Below are positions 37,387-45,834 of a DNA stretch of 64,000 bases, piece after piece. The stretch lies in NCBI GenBank assembly GCA_030446625.1, contig JAUJMY010000005.1, forward strand, positions 62,001 to 126,000, read 5' to 3'. Source of the DNA: Gaiellaceae bacterium. Lineage in GTDB: Bacteria; Actinomycetota; Thermoleophilia; Gaiellales; Gaiellaceae. How positions within the stretch are numbered: the first letter of the stretch is position 1; every line of letters begins with the position of its first letter. A model generated the notes under the pieces. The model was given only the letters and a program-made list of their open reading frames with translations. It was not told the DNA's origin and searched no databases. A program made the position numbers and the translations under genes.

Positions 37387-38172
37387 GTGCCGAGCGTCTC
37401 CTGGATCTCGATCGCGCCCGTGAAGGGGCTCGGCCTGCTGCACCCGGACGAGGTGATGCTGCACCGCCACGGCGTCACCGAGAATCGCCGCTTCTACATC
37501 GTCGACGAGGCCGGGCGGCGGTTCGGCCTCATGCGGCACGGGCCTCTGGTCCGGGTGCGCGCGCACTACGACCCGCACGAGGAGCGGCTCGAGCTGCGCC
37601 TTCCGGACGGAACGAGCGTCGCCGGAGAGGTCACGCTCGGCGACGCCGTCACGACCGACTTCTACGGCCGGCCCGTCGCAGGTCGCGTCGTCGAGGGGCC
37701 GTTCGCGAACGCGCTCTCGGCGCACGCCGGGCGGCGCCTCCGCCTCGTGCAGTCCGAGCGGCCCGGCGCAGCCGTCGACCGCGGCCGCGGCGCCGTCTCG
37801 CTCGTGTCCGACGCCTCCCTCGCCGAGCTCGGCCGCCACGGAGGAGACGGCGACGTCGACGGGCGGCGGTTCAGGATGCTCTTCGGTGTCGCCGGCTGCG
37901 ACGCCCACGAGGAGGACTCCTGGCTCGGCGGCGAGCTGCGGATCGGCGAGGCGCGGGTGCGTCTCGTCGGCACCGTGGGCCGCTGCGCGATCACGACGCA
38001 GAATCCGGAGACGGGCGAGCGCGACTTCGACACGCTGCGCGCGATCAAGTCGTACCGGGGCGTGAGCCACGAGCGATCGATCGACTTCGGGATCTACGGC
38101 GAGGTGCTCGAGCCGGGCCTCGTACGCCTCGGCGACGCCGTCGAGCCGCAGTTCCAGCTGGCCCTCCGCTAG
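37387..38172 (+). CDS. MOSC-domain protein with N-terminal beta barrel
   Basis: 261 residues from GTG 37387. The N-terminal MOSC_N-type barrel starts with ISIAPVKGLGLLHPDEV and the MOSC domain carries a conserved cysteine in GRCAITTQNPETGERD, which in mARC/YcbX proteins ligates the molybdenum cofactor. These enzymes reduce N-hydroxylated compounds or sulfoxides. It follows the phosphoesterase gene with a 3-base gap, suggesting co-transcription. Confidence 0.85.
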   Translation: MPSVSWISIAPVKGLGLLHPDEVMLHRHGVTENRRFYIVDEAGRRFGLMRHGPLVRVRAHYDPHEERLELRLPDGTSVAGEVTLGDAVTTDFYGRPVAGRVVEGPFANALSAHAGRRLRLVQSERPGAAVDRGRGAVSLVSDASLAELGRHGGDGDVDGRRFRMLFGVAGCDAHEEDSWLGGELRIGEARVRLVGTVGRCAITTQNPETGERDFDTLRAIKSYRGVSHERSIDFGIYGEVLEPGLVRLGDAVEPQFQLALR

Positions 38173-38182
38173 CGTTTCCGGC

Positions 38183-39325
38183 GTGGGTCCTTCCTGGCGG
38201 TCAGGTGCGGCTGCGCTCCTGGTGGGGCTGGCGGCCGCCACCGCAATCGGCGCGGATCGCGGCGCGCGCGCGGCGCCGGCGGCCGGGATCGCGTGCCGCA
38301 CGGCGCAGATCGGCGTCCTCGCGCCGCTCACCGGCGGCGCGGCGAGGGTCGGCCGCGAGCAGCTCGACTTCGCGCGCTTCGCGCTGCTCACGCACGGACC
38401 GACGAGCCGGTTCAAGCCGACGCTCGTGAGCGCGGACACGCGCCTCTCGCCGCCGAAGGCCGCCGCCGCCGCGGCGCACCTCGGGCGGAACGACCGGATC
38501 CTCGTCCTCGTTGGGCCCGCGATGAGCCGGGAGGCGCTCGCCGCCGCACCGGAGCTCGCGCGGCGCGGGCTGGCCTTCGTCTCGGCGTCCGCACCCCGCG
38601 CCGCGCTCACGCGCAGCCCAGTCCGTGGCTTCTTCCGCGTGATCCCGAGCGAGACCGCACAGGCTCCGACGATCGCCGCGTATCTGCGCGCCGAGCTCGG
38701 CGCGCGTCGGGTGCTCGTCCTCGATGACGGGAGCGCGTACGGCGTGCCGCTGGCGGATGCGATCCAGGCGAACCTGCGCGGCCGCGGCGCCGAGGTGACG
38801 CGCGAGGCCGCTGCTCCGGACGAGAGTGACCTCGCCTCTCTCGTCGCGCACGTTCGACCGACGACGGACGCGGTCGTGCTCGCATGGCAGGCGGCGGCGC
38901 GCGCGACGGCGTTCGCACAGCAACTCCGGACGAGCGGCAGGCGAGCGAGCGTCTTCGGGACCGATGCCCTCGACGTGCCCGAGTTCAGGCCGAACTCCGC
39001 GTACGTCTCGGCGCTGCTGCCGGACGTCCGGGAGCTGCAGGCGAACGAGGCGTTCGTGAAGCGGTACCGCGCGCGCTTCGGCGACTTCGAGAGCAGGTTC
39101 GCCCCCCCGATGTACGTCGCGACGCAGGTCGCGCTCACCGCCGTTCGCAACGCGTGCCGGGACGGGCGCGCCAGCCGCGCGGAGGTTCGGGCGGCGCTCC
39201 GGCGTACGTCGCTGCCGCGGACGATCCTCGGCTGGCCCGTCAGGTTCACGCCGCGCGGGGACCTGCGCAACGCTCGCTTCTCGGTCTACCGGATCGAGAA
39301 CGGCGTCAAGCGCCTCGTCCGCTAG
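38183..39325 (+). CDS. Periplasmic-binding protein, branched-chain amino acid (LivJ) type
   Basis: 380 residues from GTG 38183 with a signal peptide (AALLVGLAAATAIGADRGA). The Peripla_BP_6 fold is indicated by IGVLAPLTGGAARVGREQL at the mature N-terminus, LVGPAMSREALAAAP, FFRVIPSETAQAP, VLVLDDGSAYGVPLADAI and VFGTDALDVPEF. No Liv permease or ATPase genes are adjacent, so it is an orphan binding protein. Its last 20 bases overlap the 3' end of the convergent MarR gene. Confidence 0.85.
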   Translation: MGPSWRSGAAALLVGLAAATAIGADRGARAAPAAGIACRTAQIGVLAPLTGGAARVGREQLDFARFALLTHGPTSRFKPTLVSADTRLSPPKAAAAAAHLGRNDRILVLVGPAMSREALAAAPELARRGLAFVSASAPRAALTRSPVRGFFRVIPSETAQAPTIAAYLRAELGARRVLVLDDGSAYGVPLADAIQANLRGRGAEVTREAAAPDESDLASLVAHVRPTTDAVVLAWQAAARATAFAQQLRTSGRRASVFGTDALDVPEFRPNSAYVSALLPDVRELQANEAFVKRYRARFGDFESRFAPPMYVATQVALTAVRNACRDGRASRAEVRAALRRTSLPRTILGWPVRFTPRGDLRNARFSVYRIENGVKRLVR

Positions 39326-39761
39326 CAGCGGTCCGGAGCGCGGCTTCGACGAGCTCCGCCGCCGCCGCGACGACGGCGACGTCGCCCGCATCGAGCCCGC
39401 CGAGGAGGCGGACGAGGGCGTCGATCCGCCGCCGCCGCGCGCGCTGGAGCAGGCGAGTTCCCTTCGTGGTCGCCGCGACGCGGACGCTGCGGCGGTCCGC
39501 GGCGTCCGCCACCCGCCGCACGAGCCCGGCGTCTTCGAGGCCGCTCACGATCCGGCTCGTCGTCGGCGCGCGAACGCCCTCCGCGGCGGCGAGCTCGCCG
39601 AGCGTCAGCGGCCCGGCGAAGACGACGACGGAGAGGGCGGAGAGGCGCGCAGGACCGATGCCGGCTGCCGCGTCCTCCTTCGCCGCGTAGCGGAGGAGAT
39701 GGATCGCCGCCGAGTGGATCTTGTCCGCAGCCTCCTCGATCGTTGCGTTTCGCGTCGGCAT
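39306..39761 (-). CDS. MarR-family transcriptional regulator
   Basis: 151 residues from ATG 39761. The winged helix spans residues ~50-110: LTLGELAAAEGVRAPTTSRI, then VRRVADAADRRSVRVAATTK with the DRR wing. An 8-bp-arm palindrome lies between its start and that of the divergent ankyrin gene, only 47 bases away, so it probably represses both. Confidence 0.88.
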   Translation of the reverse strand: MPTRNATIEEAADKIHSAAIHLLRYAAKEDAAAGIGPARLSALSVVVFAGPLTLGELAAAEGVRAPTTSRIVSGLEDAGLVRRVADAADRRSVRVAATTKGTRLLQRARRRRIDALVRLLGGLDAGDVAVVAAAAELVEAALRTAASGRGA

Positions 39762-39769
39762 CGAGTAAT

Positions 39770-39786
39770 TTAGTTAGCCTAACTAA
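39770..39786. promoter_or_regulatory. Perfect palindromic operator between MarR and ankyrin genes
   Basis: TTAGTTAGCCTAACTAA has perfect 8-bp arms around one central C. It is AT-rich in GC-rich surroundings and lies within 10 bases of the MarR start and 22 bases of the ankyrin start, the usual position of MarR sites. Confidence 0.8.
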
Positions 39787-39808
39787 TTATATGTGGAAAG
39801 AGCGGACG

Positions 39809-40456
39809 ATGAGCGAACAGCAGACGATCTTCGACGCGATCGATGGCGGCGACGTCGAGCGCGTGCGGGCGCTTGTCCGCGCCGATTCGTCCGTCGCGGA
39901 GGCACGCCGCGCGGACGGAGCCTCCGCACTGCTCGCCGCGCAGTACCGCGGCGGCGACGACCTCGTCACTGCGCTGCTCGAGGCTCGTGCGGAGCTCGAC
40001 GTCTTCGAGGCTGCGGCCGTCGGTGACGTCGCGCGGGTTCGCGAGCTGGTCGACGCGTCTCCGGGGCTCGTCGACGCGTACGCGCCCGACGGCTTCACGC
40101 CGCTCACGCTCGCCGCGCACTTCGGACACGCGGACGTCGTGCGCCTCCTGCTCGAACGTGGGGCGGATGTGGCGCGGCGCGCGCGCCACGAGCACATCCA
40201 GGTGCAGCCGATCCACGCCGCGGCGGCGACGGGCCGGACGGAGATCGTCAGGCTGCTCCTCGACCGCGGCGCACCCGTCGACGATGCGCAGCCGGGCGGA
40301 TTCACGGCGCTTCACGCCGCGGCGCAGAACGGAGACGCCGAGCTTCTCCGGCTCCTGCTCGCGCGCGGCGCGTCCGCGGACGCGCCGCTCGAGGACGGTC
40401 GCACGGCACGTGACCTGGCGGGCGGCCGCGACGACGTGCTCGCGCTGCTCGCCTAG
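39809..40456 (+). CDS. Ankyrin-repeat protein
   Basis: 215 residues from ATG 39809, chosen over ATG 39791 because GAAAGAG sits 8 bases upstream. Four to five ankyrin units are visible, for example DGFTPLTLAAHFGHADVVRL, QPIHAAAATGRTEIVRLLLD and GGFTALHAAAQNGDAELLRL. No other domain and no signal peptide. The protein is likely a cytosolic protein-binding module controlled by the adjacent MarR. Its stop overlaps that of the convergent ABC permease gene by 4 bases. Confidence 0.88.
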   Translation: MSEQQTIFDAIDGGDVERVRALVRADSSVAEARRADGASALLAAQYRGGDDLVTALLEARAELDVFEAAAVGDVARVRELVDASPGLVDAYAPDGFTPLTLAAHFGHADVVRLLLERGADVARRARHEHIQVQPIHAAAATGRTEIVRLLLDRGAPVDDAQPGGFTALHAAAQNGDAELLRLLLARGASADAPLEDGRTARDLAGGRDDVLALLA

Positions 40457-41239
40457 CCTGCGGCCTCGGCCGCGCGCATCCCGCGGAGGGCCCAGAGCAC
40501 GAGCCCTGCTACGAGCGTGAGCACCATCGCGCCCGCGACGCCGACGCCGTCGGCGCTACCCGCGAGCAGGCTCCGCTCGGCCTCGAGCACGGCGGTGATG
40601 GGGTTCACGGAGGCGACGCCGTGGATCCACCCGCGAAGCAAATCGAGCGGGACGAACACCGGCGCGAGGAAGAGCAGGATGAAGACCGGGAGCTGCATCA
40701 CCGGCCCCGCCTGCGTCGAGCGCAGTCGCAGCGCGACACCCGTCGCCCAGAGCGTCCCCGCGACGTTCACGAGCAGGGCGAGCAGCACGAGCCCGCCGAG
40801 GTCGAGGGCGCGGGTGTCGATCCGCATCCCCGTCAGGAGCGCGACGGCGAACACCAGCGTCGCCACGAAGAGCCAGCGGACGAGCGTCGCCAGCGCGTAG
40901 CCGAGGACGATCCCGCTCCGCCGAGGCGCGGCAAGCATCAGTCGACGCGCGAACCCGTACTCGAAGTCGCGCGCGATGCCGAACCCGGCCGAACCCGGTG
41001 AACACGCCCGCCATCGCGGCGGACTGGAGGAGCACGAACGCGAACTGGAAGGCGACGTAGCCGGGCGCGTAGTCGAACCCGGGAACCTCGTCGACGCGGG
41101 AGAGGCCGCCGGCGAAGCCGATGAAGAAGACGAGCGGGAAGAGGACGGACGGCAGGAGGATCGCGGGGCGCGTGAACGCGTGCCGGATCACGCGCCACGC
41201 GACGGCGCCCGCGACGGAGAAGAGGCTCGCGCGGCTCAC
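40453..41239 (-). CDS. ABC-2 type export permease, disrupted by a 10-bp tandem duplication
   Basis: From GTG 41239 (VSRASLFSVAGAVAW) the first ~80 residues encode two membrane helices (ILLPSVLFPLVFFIGFAGGL and FVLLQSAAMAGVFTGFG). A second copy of the 10-mer GCCGAACCCG (plus strand 40978-40997) then shifts the frame. Removing one unit restores GVFTGFGIARDFEYGFARRL and the remaining four helices to the stop at 40453, 259 codons in all. The intact product would be the second permease of a DrrAB-like exporter. As written the gene makes a truncated protein, through slippage or an assembly error. Confidence 0.8.
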
Positions 41240-42015
41240 GTGCGCGTCATCCGCTCCCGGAATGCGACTGCGGACGCGCTCAGCCCGGCGACGACGATTC
41301 CGACGGCGCACGCGAACCCGAGCGCGAGCGCCTGCGCGTCCCAGCCGGCGATCACGAGGCTGCGGAGACCCTCGATCACGTACGAGATCGGGTTCGCCGT
41401 CGCGATCGCGCGGAACCAGTCCGCCTCGATCAGGTGCCGCGGCAGGTTCATCGACGAGAGGAAGAAGCAGACGAAGAGGAGCGGGAAGAGCCCTTGCACG
41501 CCCTCGCTCGAGCCGGTTCGCAGCGCCATGAACGTCCCGATCCCGCCGAACGCGAGCCCGACGAGCCCCGCCAGCGCGAGCAGGACGAGCGCGCCCGCGG
41601 GCCCCGACTTCAGCTCCACGCCCGCCGCGAGCCCGATCGCGAGGTAGACGGCGGCCTGGGCGACGCACAGGACGACCGCCGCCAGCAGGTTTCCGAGCAC
41701 GAGCGGCACGCTCGCCACCGGCGTCAGCGCGAGCCTGTTGAGGAAGCCGGTCTCGATGTCCCGCCCGAGCTCGACGGCGGCGTTGATCGCGACGAAGAGC
41801 GACCCGTGCACGAACGGGATCGCGAGCGCGAAGTCGAGGAACGAGTCGGCGGGGAACCCCGGCAGCGCGGCCGCGGGATCGAGGCCGCTCGTGATCACCG
41901 CGAGGAAGACGAGCGGGAAGACGACCGAGAAGAACATGTGCCCGGGCTGCCGCAGCGTCCGCACGAGCGCCCGCCGCGTCAGCTGCGCGACTTCGGCGAG
42001 CTGCAGGCCGCTCAC
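41236..42015 (-). CDS. ABC-2 type export permease
   Basis: 259 residues from ATG 42015. Six membrane helices fit the DrrB/ABC-2 fold (HMFFSVVFPLVFLAVITSGL, VPLVLGNLLAAVVLCVAQAA, LVLLALAGLVGLAFGGIGTF, LFPLLFVCFFLSSMNLPRHL, ALALGFACAVGIVVAGLSAS). It starts inside the ATPase stop (ATGA) and its stop overlaps the second permease, so the three form one translationally coupled operon. It probably exports a hydrophobic compound. Confidence 0.88.
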   Translation of the reverse strand: MSGLQLAEVAQLTRRALVRTLRQPGHMFFSVVFPLVFLAVITSGLDPAAALPGFPADSFLDFALAIPFVHGSLFVAINAAVELGRDIETGFLNRLALTPVASVPLVLGNLLAAVVLCVAQAAVYLAIGLAAGVELKSGPAGALVLLALAGLVGLAFGGIGTFMALRTGSSEGVQGLFPLLFVCFFLSSMNLPRHLIEADWFRAIATANPISYVIEGLRSLVIAGWDAQALALGFACAVGIVVAGLSASAVAFRERMTRT

Positions 42016-42977
42016 GCGACGACCGGTTCCGGTTCTCCCGCGCCCTCGAGCCGGTGCCCCGTCTTCGCGAGGAAGACGTCGTCGAGCGTCGGTGCGTGCA
42101 GCTGCAGGTGCGCGACCGCGAGGCCTTCCGCGTCCAGCGTCCGGACGACGTCCGCGAGGTCGGCGTCGCCGTCGAGGCGCACCGCGACCGCTCCGGGCGC
42201 GGCGACGACCTCGGCACCGAAGCGGTCGAGCGTCCGCGCGACCGCCTCGCGGTCGTCCGCGTTCGCGGGAATCGCCTCGACGCTCGGGCGCGAGATCTCC
42301 GCCTTCAGGTCGGCCGGCGTCCCCTCCGCGACGATCCGGCCGCGGTCGATGATCCCGACGCGATCCGCGAGCACGTCCGCCTCCTCGAGATACTGCGTCG
42401 TGAGGAAGACCGTCACGCCCTCCTCCTTCGCGAGCCGCCCGACCTCGACCCAGAGCGCGTTCCGGCTCTGCGGATCGAGCCCCGTCGTCGGCTCGTCCAA
42501 GAAGAGGATCGACGGGTGGTGGACGAGCGCGAGCGCCAGGTCGAGCCGCCGCTTCATGCCGCCCGAGTAACCCTTGACGTTGCGGTCGGCGGCCTCGGTC
42601 AGCCCGACGCGCTCCAACAGCTCCGCGCCGCGGCGCTCGCGCTCGCTCCGCGGGAGCCCGTGCAGGGCGCCCTGGAGCCGCATGTGATCCCGCCCGGTCA
42701 GGAACGGGTCGAGCGCGGCCTCCTGCAGCGCGGCTCCGATCGACCCGCGTACGCGCGATCCCTCGCGGACGACGTCGTACCCCGCGACTGTCGCGCGGCC
42801 GGAGGTGGGCGGGAGGAGCGTCGTCAGGATGTGCACCGTCGTCGACTTGCCGGCTCCGTTCGGGCCGAGGAAGCCGTAGATCTCTCCGGACGAGACCGCG
42901 ATGTCGATCCCGTCGACGGCGCGCGGGCCCTTCTTGAACTCGCGGACGAGCGCGTCCGCCTCGATTGCGTACCTCAT
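42012..42977 (-). CDS. ABC transporter ATP-binding protein, DrrA type
   Basis: 321 residues from ATG 42977. Walker A GPNGAGKST, signature YSGGMKRRLDLA, Walker B ILFLDEPTTGLD and the switch TTQYLEEAD are all present. The C-terminal ~90 residues match the DUF4162-like tail of daunorubicin-resistance ATPases. It pairs with the two permeases downstream to form a heteromeric exporter for drugs or lipophilic metabolites. The FMN reductase gene ends 19 bases upstream. Confidence 0.92.
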   Translation of the reverse strand: MRYAIEADALVREFKKGPRAVDGIDIAVSSGEIYGFLGPNGAGKSTTVHILTTLLPPTSGRATVAGYDVVREGSRVRGSIGAALQEAALDPFLTGRDHMRLQGALHGLPRSERERRGAELLERVGLTEAADRNVKGYSGGMKRRLDLALALVHHPSILFLDEPTTGLDPQSRNALWVEVGRLAKEEGVTVFLTTQYLEEADVLADRVGIIDRGRIVAEGTPADLKAEISRPSVEAIPANADDREAVARTLDRFGAEVVAAPGAVAVRLDGDADLADVVRTLDAEGLAVAHLQLHAPTLDDVFLAKTGHRLEGAGEPEPVVA

Positions 42978-42996
42978 TCGGGCCCTCGCCGCGGCG

Positions 42997-43584
42997 TCAG
43001 GACAGGACGCGCGACACGCTAGCCGTCGCGCCGCGCTCCTGCACCGCCTCCTCGAGGGCCTCGAGCAGGGCGCGCACCGCCTGCCGAGTCTCCTCGTCTG
43101 CGAGACGCCCGTCTTCGAATTTCATGTACGCCTCGCCCACGAGCACCTCCGGCTCTGCGAGGACGTCCGCCTTGGAGAACCCGAGCGCGTCGCGCACGTG
43201 CGCCTGCGCGCGCGCCGTTCCCCTGAATCCGGTCGAGGCGCCCATCAGCGCGACCGGCTTCCCCGTCAGGGGCGACGCCATCGGCGGCCGCGACGCCCAG
43301 TCGATCGCGTTCTTGAGCAGGCCCGGGATGCCGTGGTTGTACTCGGGGGTGGCGATCAGGAGCCCGTCGCCCTCGCGGATCGCGCTCTTGAGAGCGGCGA
43401 CCGGCCCCGGGTCGCCCGCCGCCTCCACGTCGGCGTCGTAGAACGGGAGCGGCCTCAGGTCGAACTCCGCCACGTCCATGCCGGAAGGGGCGAGCTCCCT
43501 CGCCGCGCGCACGAGCGCGCGGTTGTAGGAGCCCGCCCTCAAGCTTCCGGCTAGCGCGACGATCCGGATCGGGGCGCTAGCCAA
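42997..43584 (-). CDS. NADPH-dependent FMN reductase
   Basis: 195 residues from ATG 43584. Flavodoxin-like motifs: ALAGSLRAGSYNRAL for phosphate binding and TPEYNHGIPGLLKNAIDW for the isoalloxazine site, both diagnostic of the NADPH_dep_FMN_red family. It reduces FMN or azo/quinone substrates in the cytosol. Its start overlaps the end of the YceI gene by 8 bases. Confidence 0.92.
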   Translation of the reverse strand: MASAPIRIVALAGSLRAGSYNRALVRAARELAPSGMDVAEFDLRPLPFYDADVEAAGDPGPVAALKSAIREGDGLLIATPEYNHGIPGLLKNAIDWASRPPMASPLTGKPVALMGASTGFRGTARAQAHVRDALGFSKADVLAEPEVLVGEAYMKFEDGRLADEETRQAVRALLEALEEAVQERGATASVSRVLS

Positions 43585-43996
43585 CCTTCGTGGCCGAGAC
43601 GTCCGCGACGATCTCGACCTCCATGTCGCCCCACTCGAGGCGCCCGCGGGCGTCGATCGCGATCCGGTCGTTCCCGTACGGGTCCTGCGCAGGGCCGCGC
43701 AGGCTCGCCTCGAGCGGCACCTCGAACGTCGCTTCCTTGATCGTCAGCGCGCCGAGGATGCGGAACGCCCCGTCCTCACGCGACTCGACCCCGCGCGTCT
43801 CGAAGCGGATCTCGGGGAAGCTCGCGGCGTCGAAGAAGTCCGGTGAGCGCAGGTGCTCGTCGCGCTGCGGCTGGCGCGTGTCGACGCTCGCCGCGCGGAT
43901 GACGCCGGACGCGCGCAGGTCTTCGATCGCCTCGTCGGCCTCGATCGTGCCGTCGAACTCGGTGAAGTGCCCCTGGATCGTGCGGACGTCCTTCAC
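43577..43996 (-). CDS. YceI-family lipid-binding protein, N-terminally truncated
   Basis: From the only usable start (GTG 43996) the product has 139 residues with the YceI lipocalin-like pattern IQGHFTEFDGTIEADE, LRSPDFFDAASFPEIRFETR and LTIKEATFEVPLEASL. Family homology extends further upstream without any start codon: W-AVDADHSSVEFRV reads through to 44035, where an in-frame TAG follows. The real start has therefore been lost, and a MarR fragment begins at the same point. YceI proteins bind isoprenoids. The shortened version lacks the first strand and may not fold. Confidence 0.8.
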   Translation of the reverse strand: MKDVRTIQGHFTEFDGTIEADEAIEDLRASGVIRAASVDTRQPQRDEHLRSPDFFDAASFPEIRFETRGVESREDGAFRILGALTIKEATFEVPLEASLRGPAQDPYGNDRIAIDARGRLEWGDMEVEIVADVSATKVG

Positions 43997-44035
43997 CCGG
44001 AACTCGACGCTCGAATGGTCGGCGTCGACCGCCCA

Positions 44036-44228
44036 CGCGCGCGTCGCCTACGCGAAGCTGACGGACGCCGGCTACGCGAAGTTGCGCGAGGCCGCCGCGA
44101 CGCACGTGGAGGGGATCGAGCGCCTCTTCGTCAGCCGCTTCGGCGAGCACGAGCTCGAGACGCTCGCCGAGCTCCTCCGCCGCGTGCCGGGCGACGGGCT
44201 CGGCGCGGACGCCTGCGCCGTCGACTGA
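44036..44228 (+). pseudogene. MarR-family regulator remnant (C-terminal third)
   Basis: Plus-strand frame RVAYAKLTDAGYAKLREAAA, then THVEGIERLF and LETLAELLRRVPGD, matches the C-terminal wing and dimerisation helices of MarR proteins. The N-terminal two thirds, including the recognition helix, are absent. It abuts the truncated YceI gene and would have been divergent from it, so one deletion probably removed both 5' ends. Confidence 0.65.
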
Positions 44229-44277
44229 TCGCGACCCTTCCGGCGCACGCGCGTCGGCCGGCGCCGTTGCGGAGCCG

Positions 44278-44892
<615 letters not shown>

Positions 44893-44944
44893 CGGCCGCG
44901 AGTCTACGAAGCCGCTCGGCCGTCGCGCCGGCGCGGCGACCGGG

Positions 44945-45760
44945 TCAGGGCCGTGGATGCTTCTCCCGGTGCTCCTCCGGCTTCGCGTCGGCAGCGGCGT
45001 GTGCCGCGGCGCTGTTGCCGCGCGCCGGCTCGGCGTGGGCGGGCGCGGGCGCCGGCGCGGCGAGCGCCGCCGCCGGCGCGGGGGCGGGGGCGGCGGCGGC
45101 AGGCGCGGCGGGCGCGGCGGGTGCAGGCGCGGCCGCGGGTGCTGGGGCCGGCGCGCGCTCCTTGCGTTGCGCCGCAGGCGTGTGCTCGCGCTCGCCCCGC
45201 GTGCCGCGCCGCTTCTCGTGCCCGTGCTTGCGCCCGCGTCCCCGCGCCGGCTCCGCGGTCGCCGGGTCCGTTTGCGGCTGTGGCTGTGGCTGCGGCGGCG
45301 GGGACGCAGCGACCGGCTGCGGCGGGCGCGCCTGGTGGAGCACAGGCGTCGGCGCCGCCGTCGGCGCGGCGGCGGGCGCGGTCGACGCGCCGGGCGGCAC
45401 GCGGGGTGCCGCCGCAGGGGCGGCAGGGCGTGGTGCCGTTGCAGGAGCCGCAGGGGCGGGTGCGCGTCGCGCGGGGCCGCGCGGCCGCCGCCGGGCTTCC
45501 CGCCGGGGCGTCCGCACCGCAACGCGGAGCGCGCGTGCCCTCGGAGCGACGGCGGGACGCGCGGGCGGTGCCGCGAGCGGCGGACGCTCCCACGTCCGCG
45601 CCGGCGGCGGCTCGACGAGCGCCTCGACCGACGGTGCACGGACCGCCCGGGGCTCCGTACGGAGCTCCGGGACCGCGACCGTGACGACGCGCCCCGGCGT
45701 TTCGTCGTTCCCCCACGCGAGCAGCGCGAGCGCAGCCAGGAGGGCACCAACAGCTAGCAA
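44945..45760 (-). CDS. Pro/Ala-rich membrane-anchored protein
   Basis: About 271 residues; the indicated TTG start is uncertain and an upstream in-frame extension is possible. A single N-terminal hydrophobic helix (VGALLAALALLAWG) is followed by ~240 residues of low-complexity Pro/Ala/Arg sequence (APAPAAPATAPRPAAPAA and PPPQPQPQPQ). No globular domain. It is probably an anchored or wall-spanning linker protein. Composition makes the opposite strand open too, but the minus frame has the leader helix. Confidence 0.5.
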   Translation of the reverse strand: MLAVGALLAALALLAWGNDETPGRVVTVAVPELRTEPRAVRAPSVEALVEPPPARTWERPPLAAPPARPAVAPRARALRVAVRTPRREARRRPRGPARRAPAPAAPATAPRPAAPAAAPRVPPGASTAPAAAPTAAPTPVLHQARPPQPVAASPPPQPQPQPQTDPATAEPARGRGRKHGHEKRRGTRGEREHTPAAQRKERAPAPAPAAAPAPAAPAAPAAAAPAPAPAAALAAPAPAPAHAEPARGNSAAAHAAADAKPEEHREKHPRP

Positions 45761-45834
45761 TCGTGCGACGGTGCTGAGAATCGTCGCCTTCTTGTGTCGA
45801 CCCCGCGCTGCGGGGCGGTGCTACCGCAACCGAC

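Noticed and set aside
34684-39270. 1,528-codon open frame on the minus strand
   Set aside because: It is antisense to several well-supported genes and low-complexity; only the 36080-36555 part, a nucleotidyltransferase, is real in this frame.
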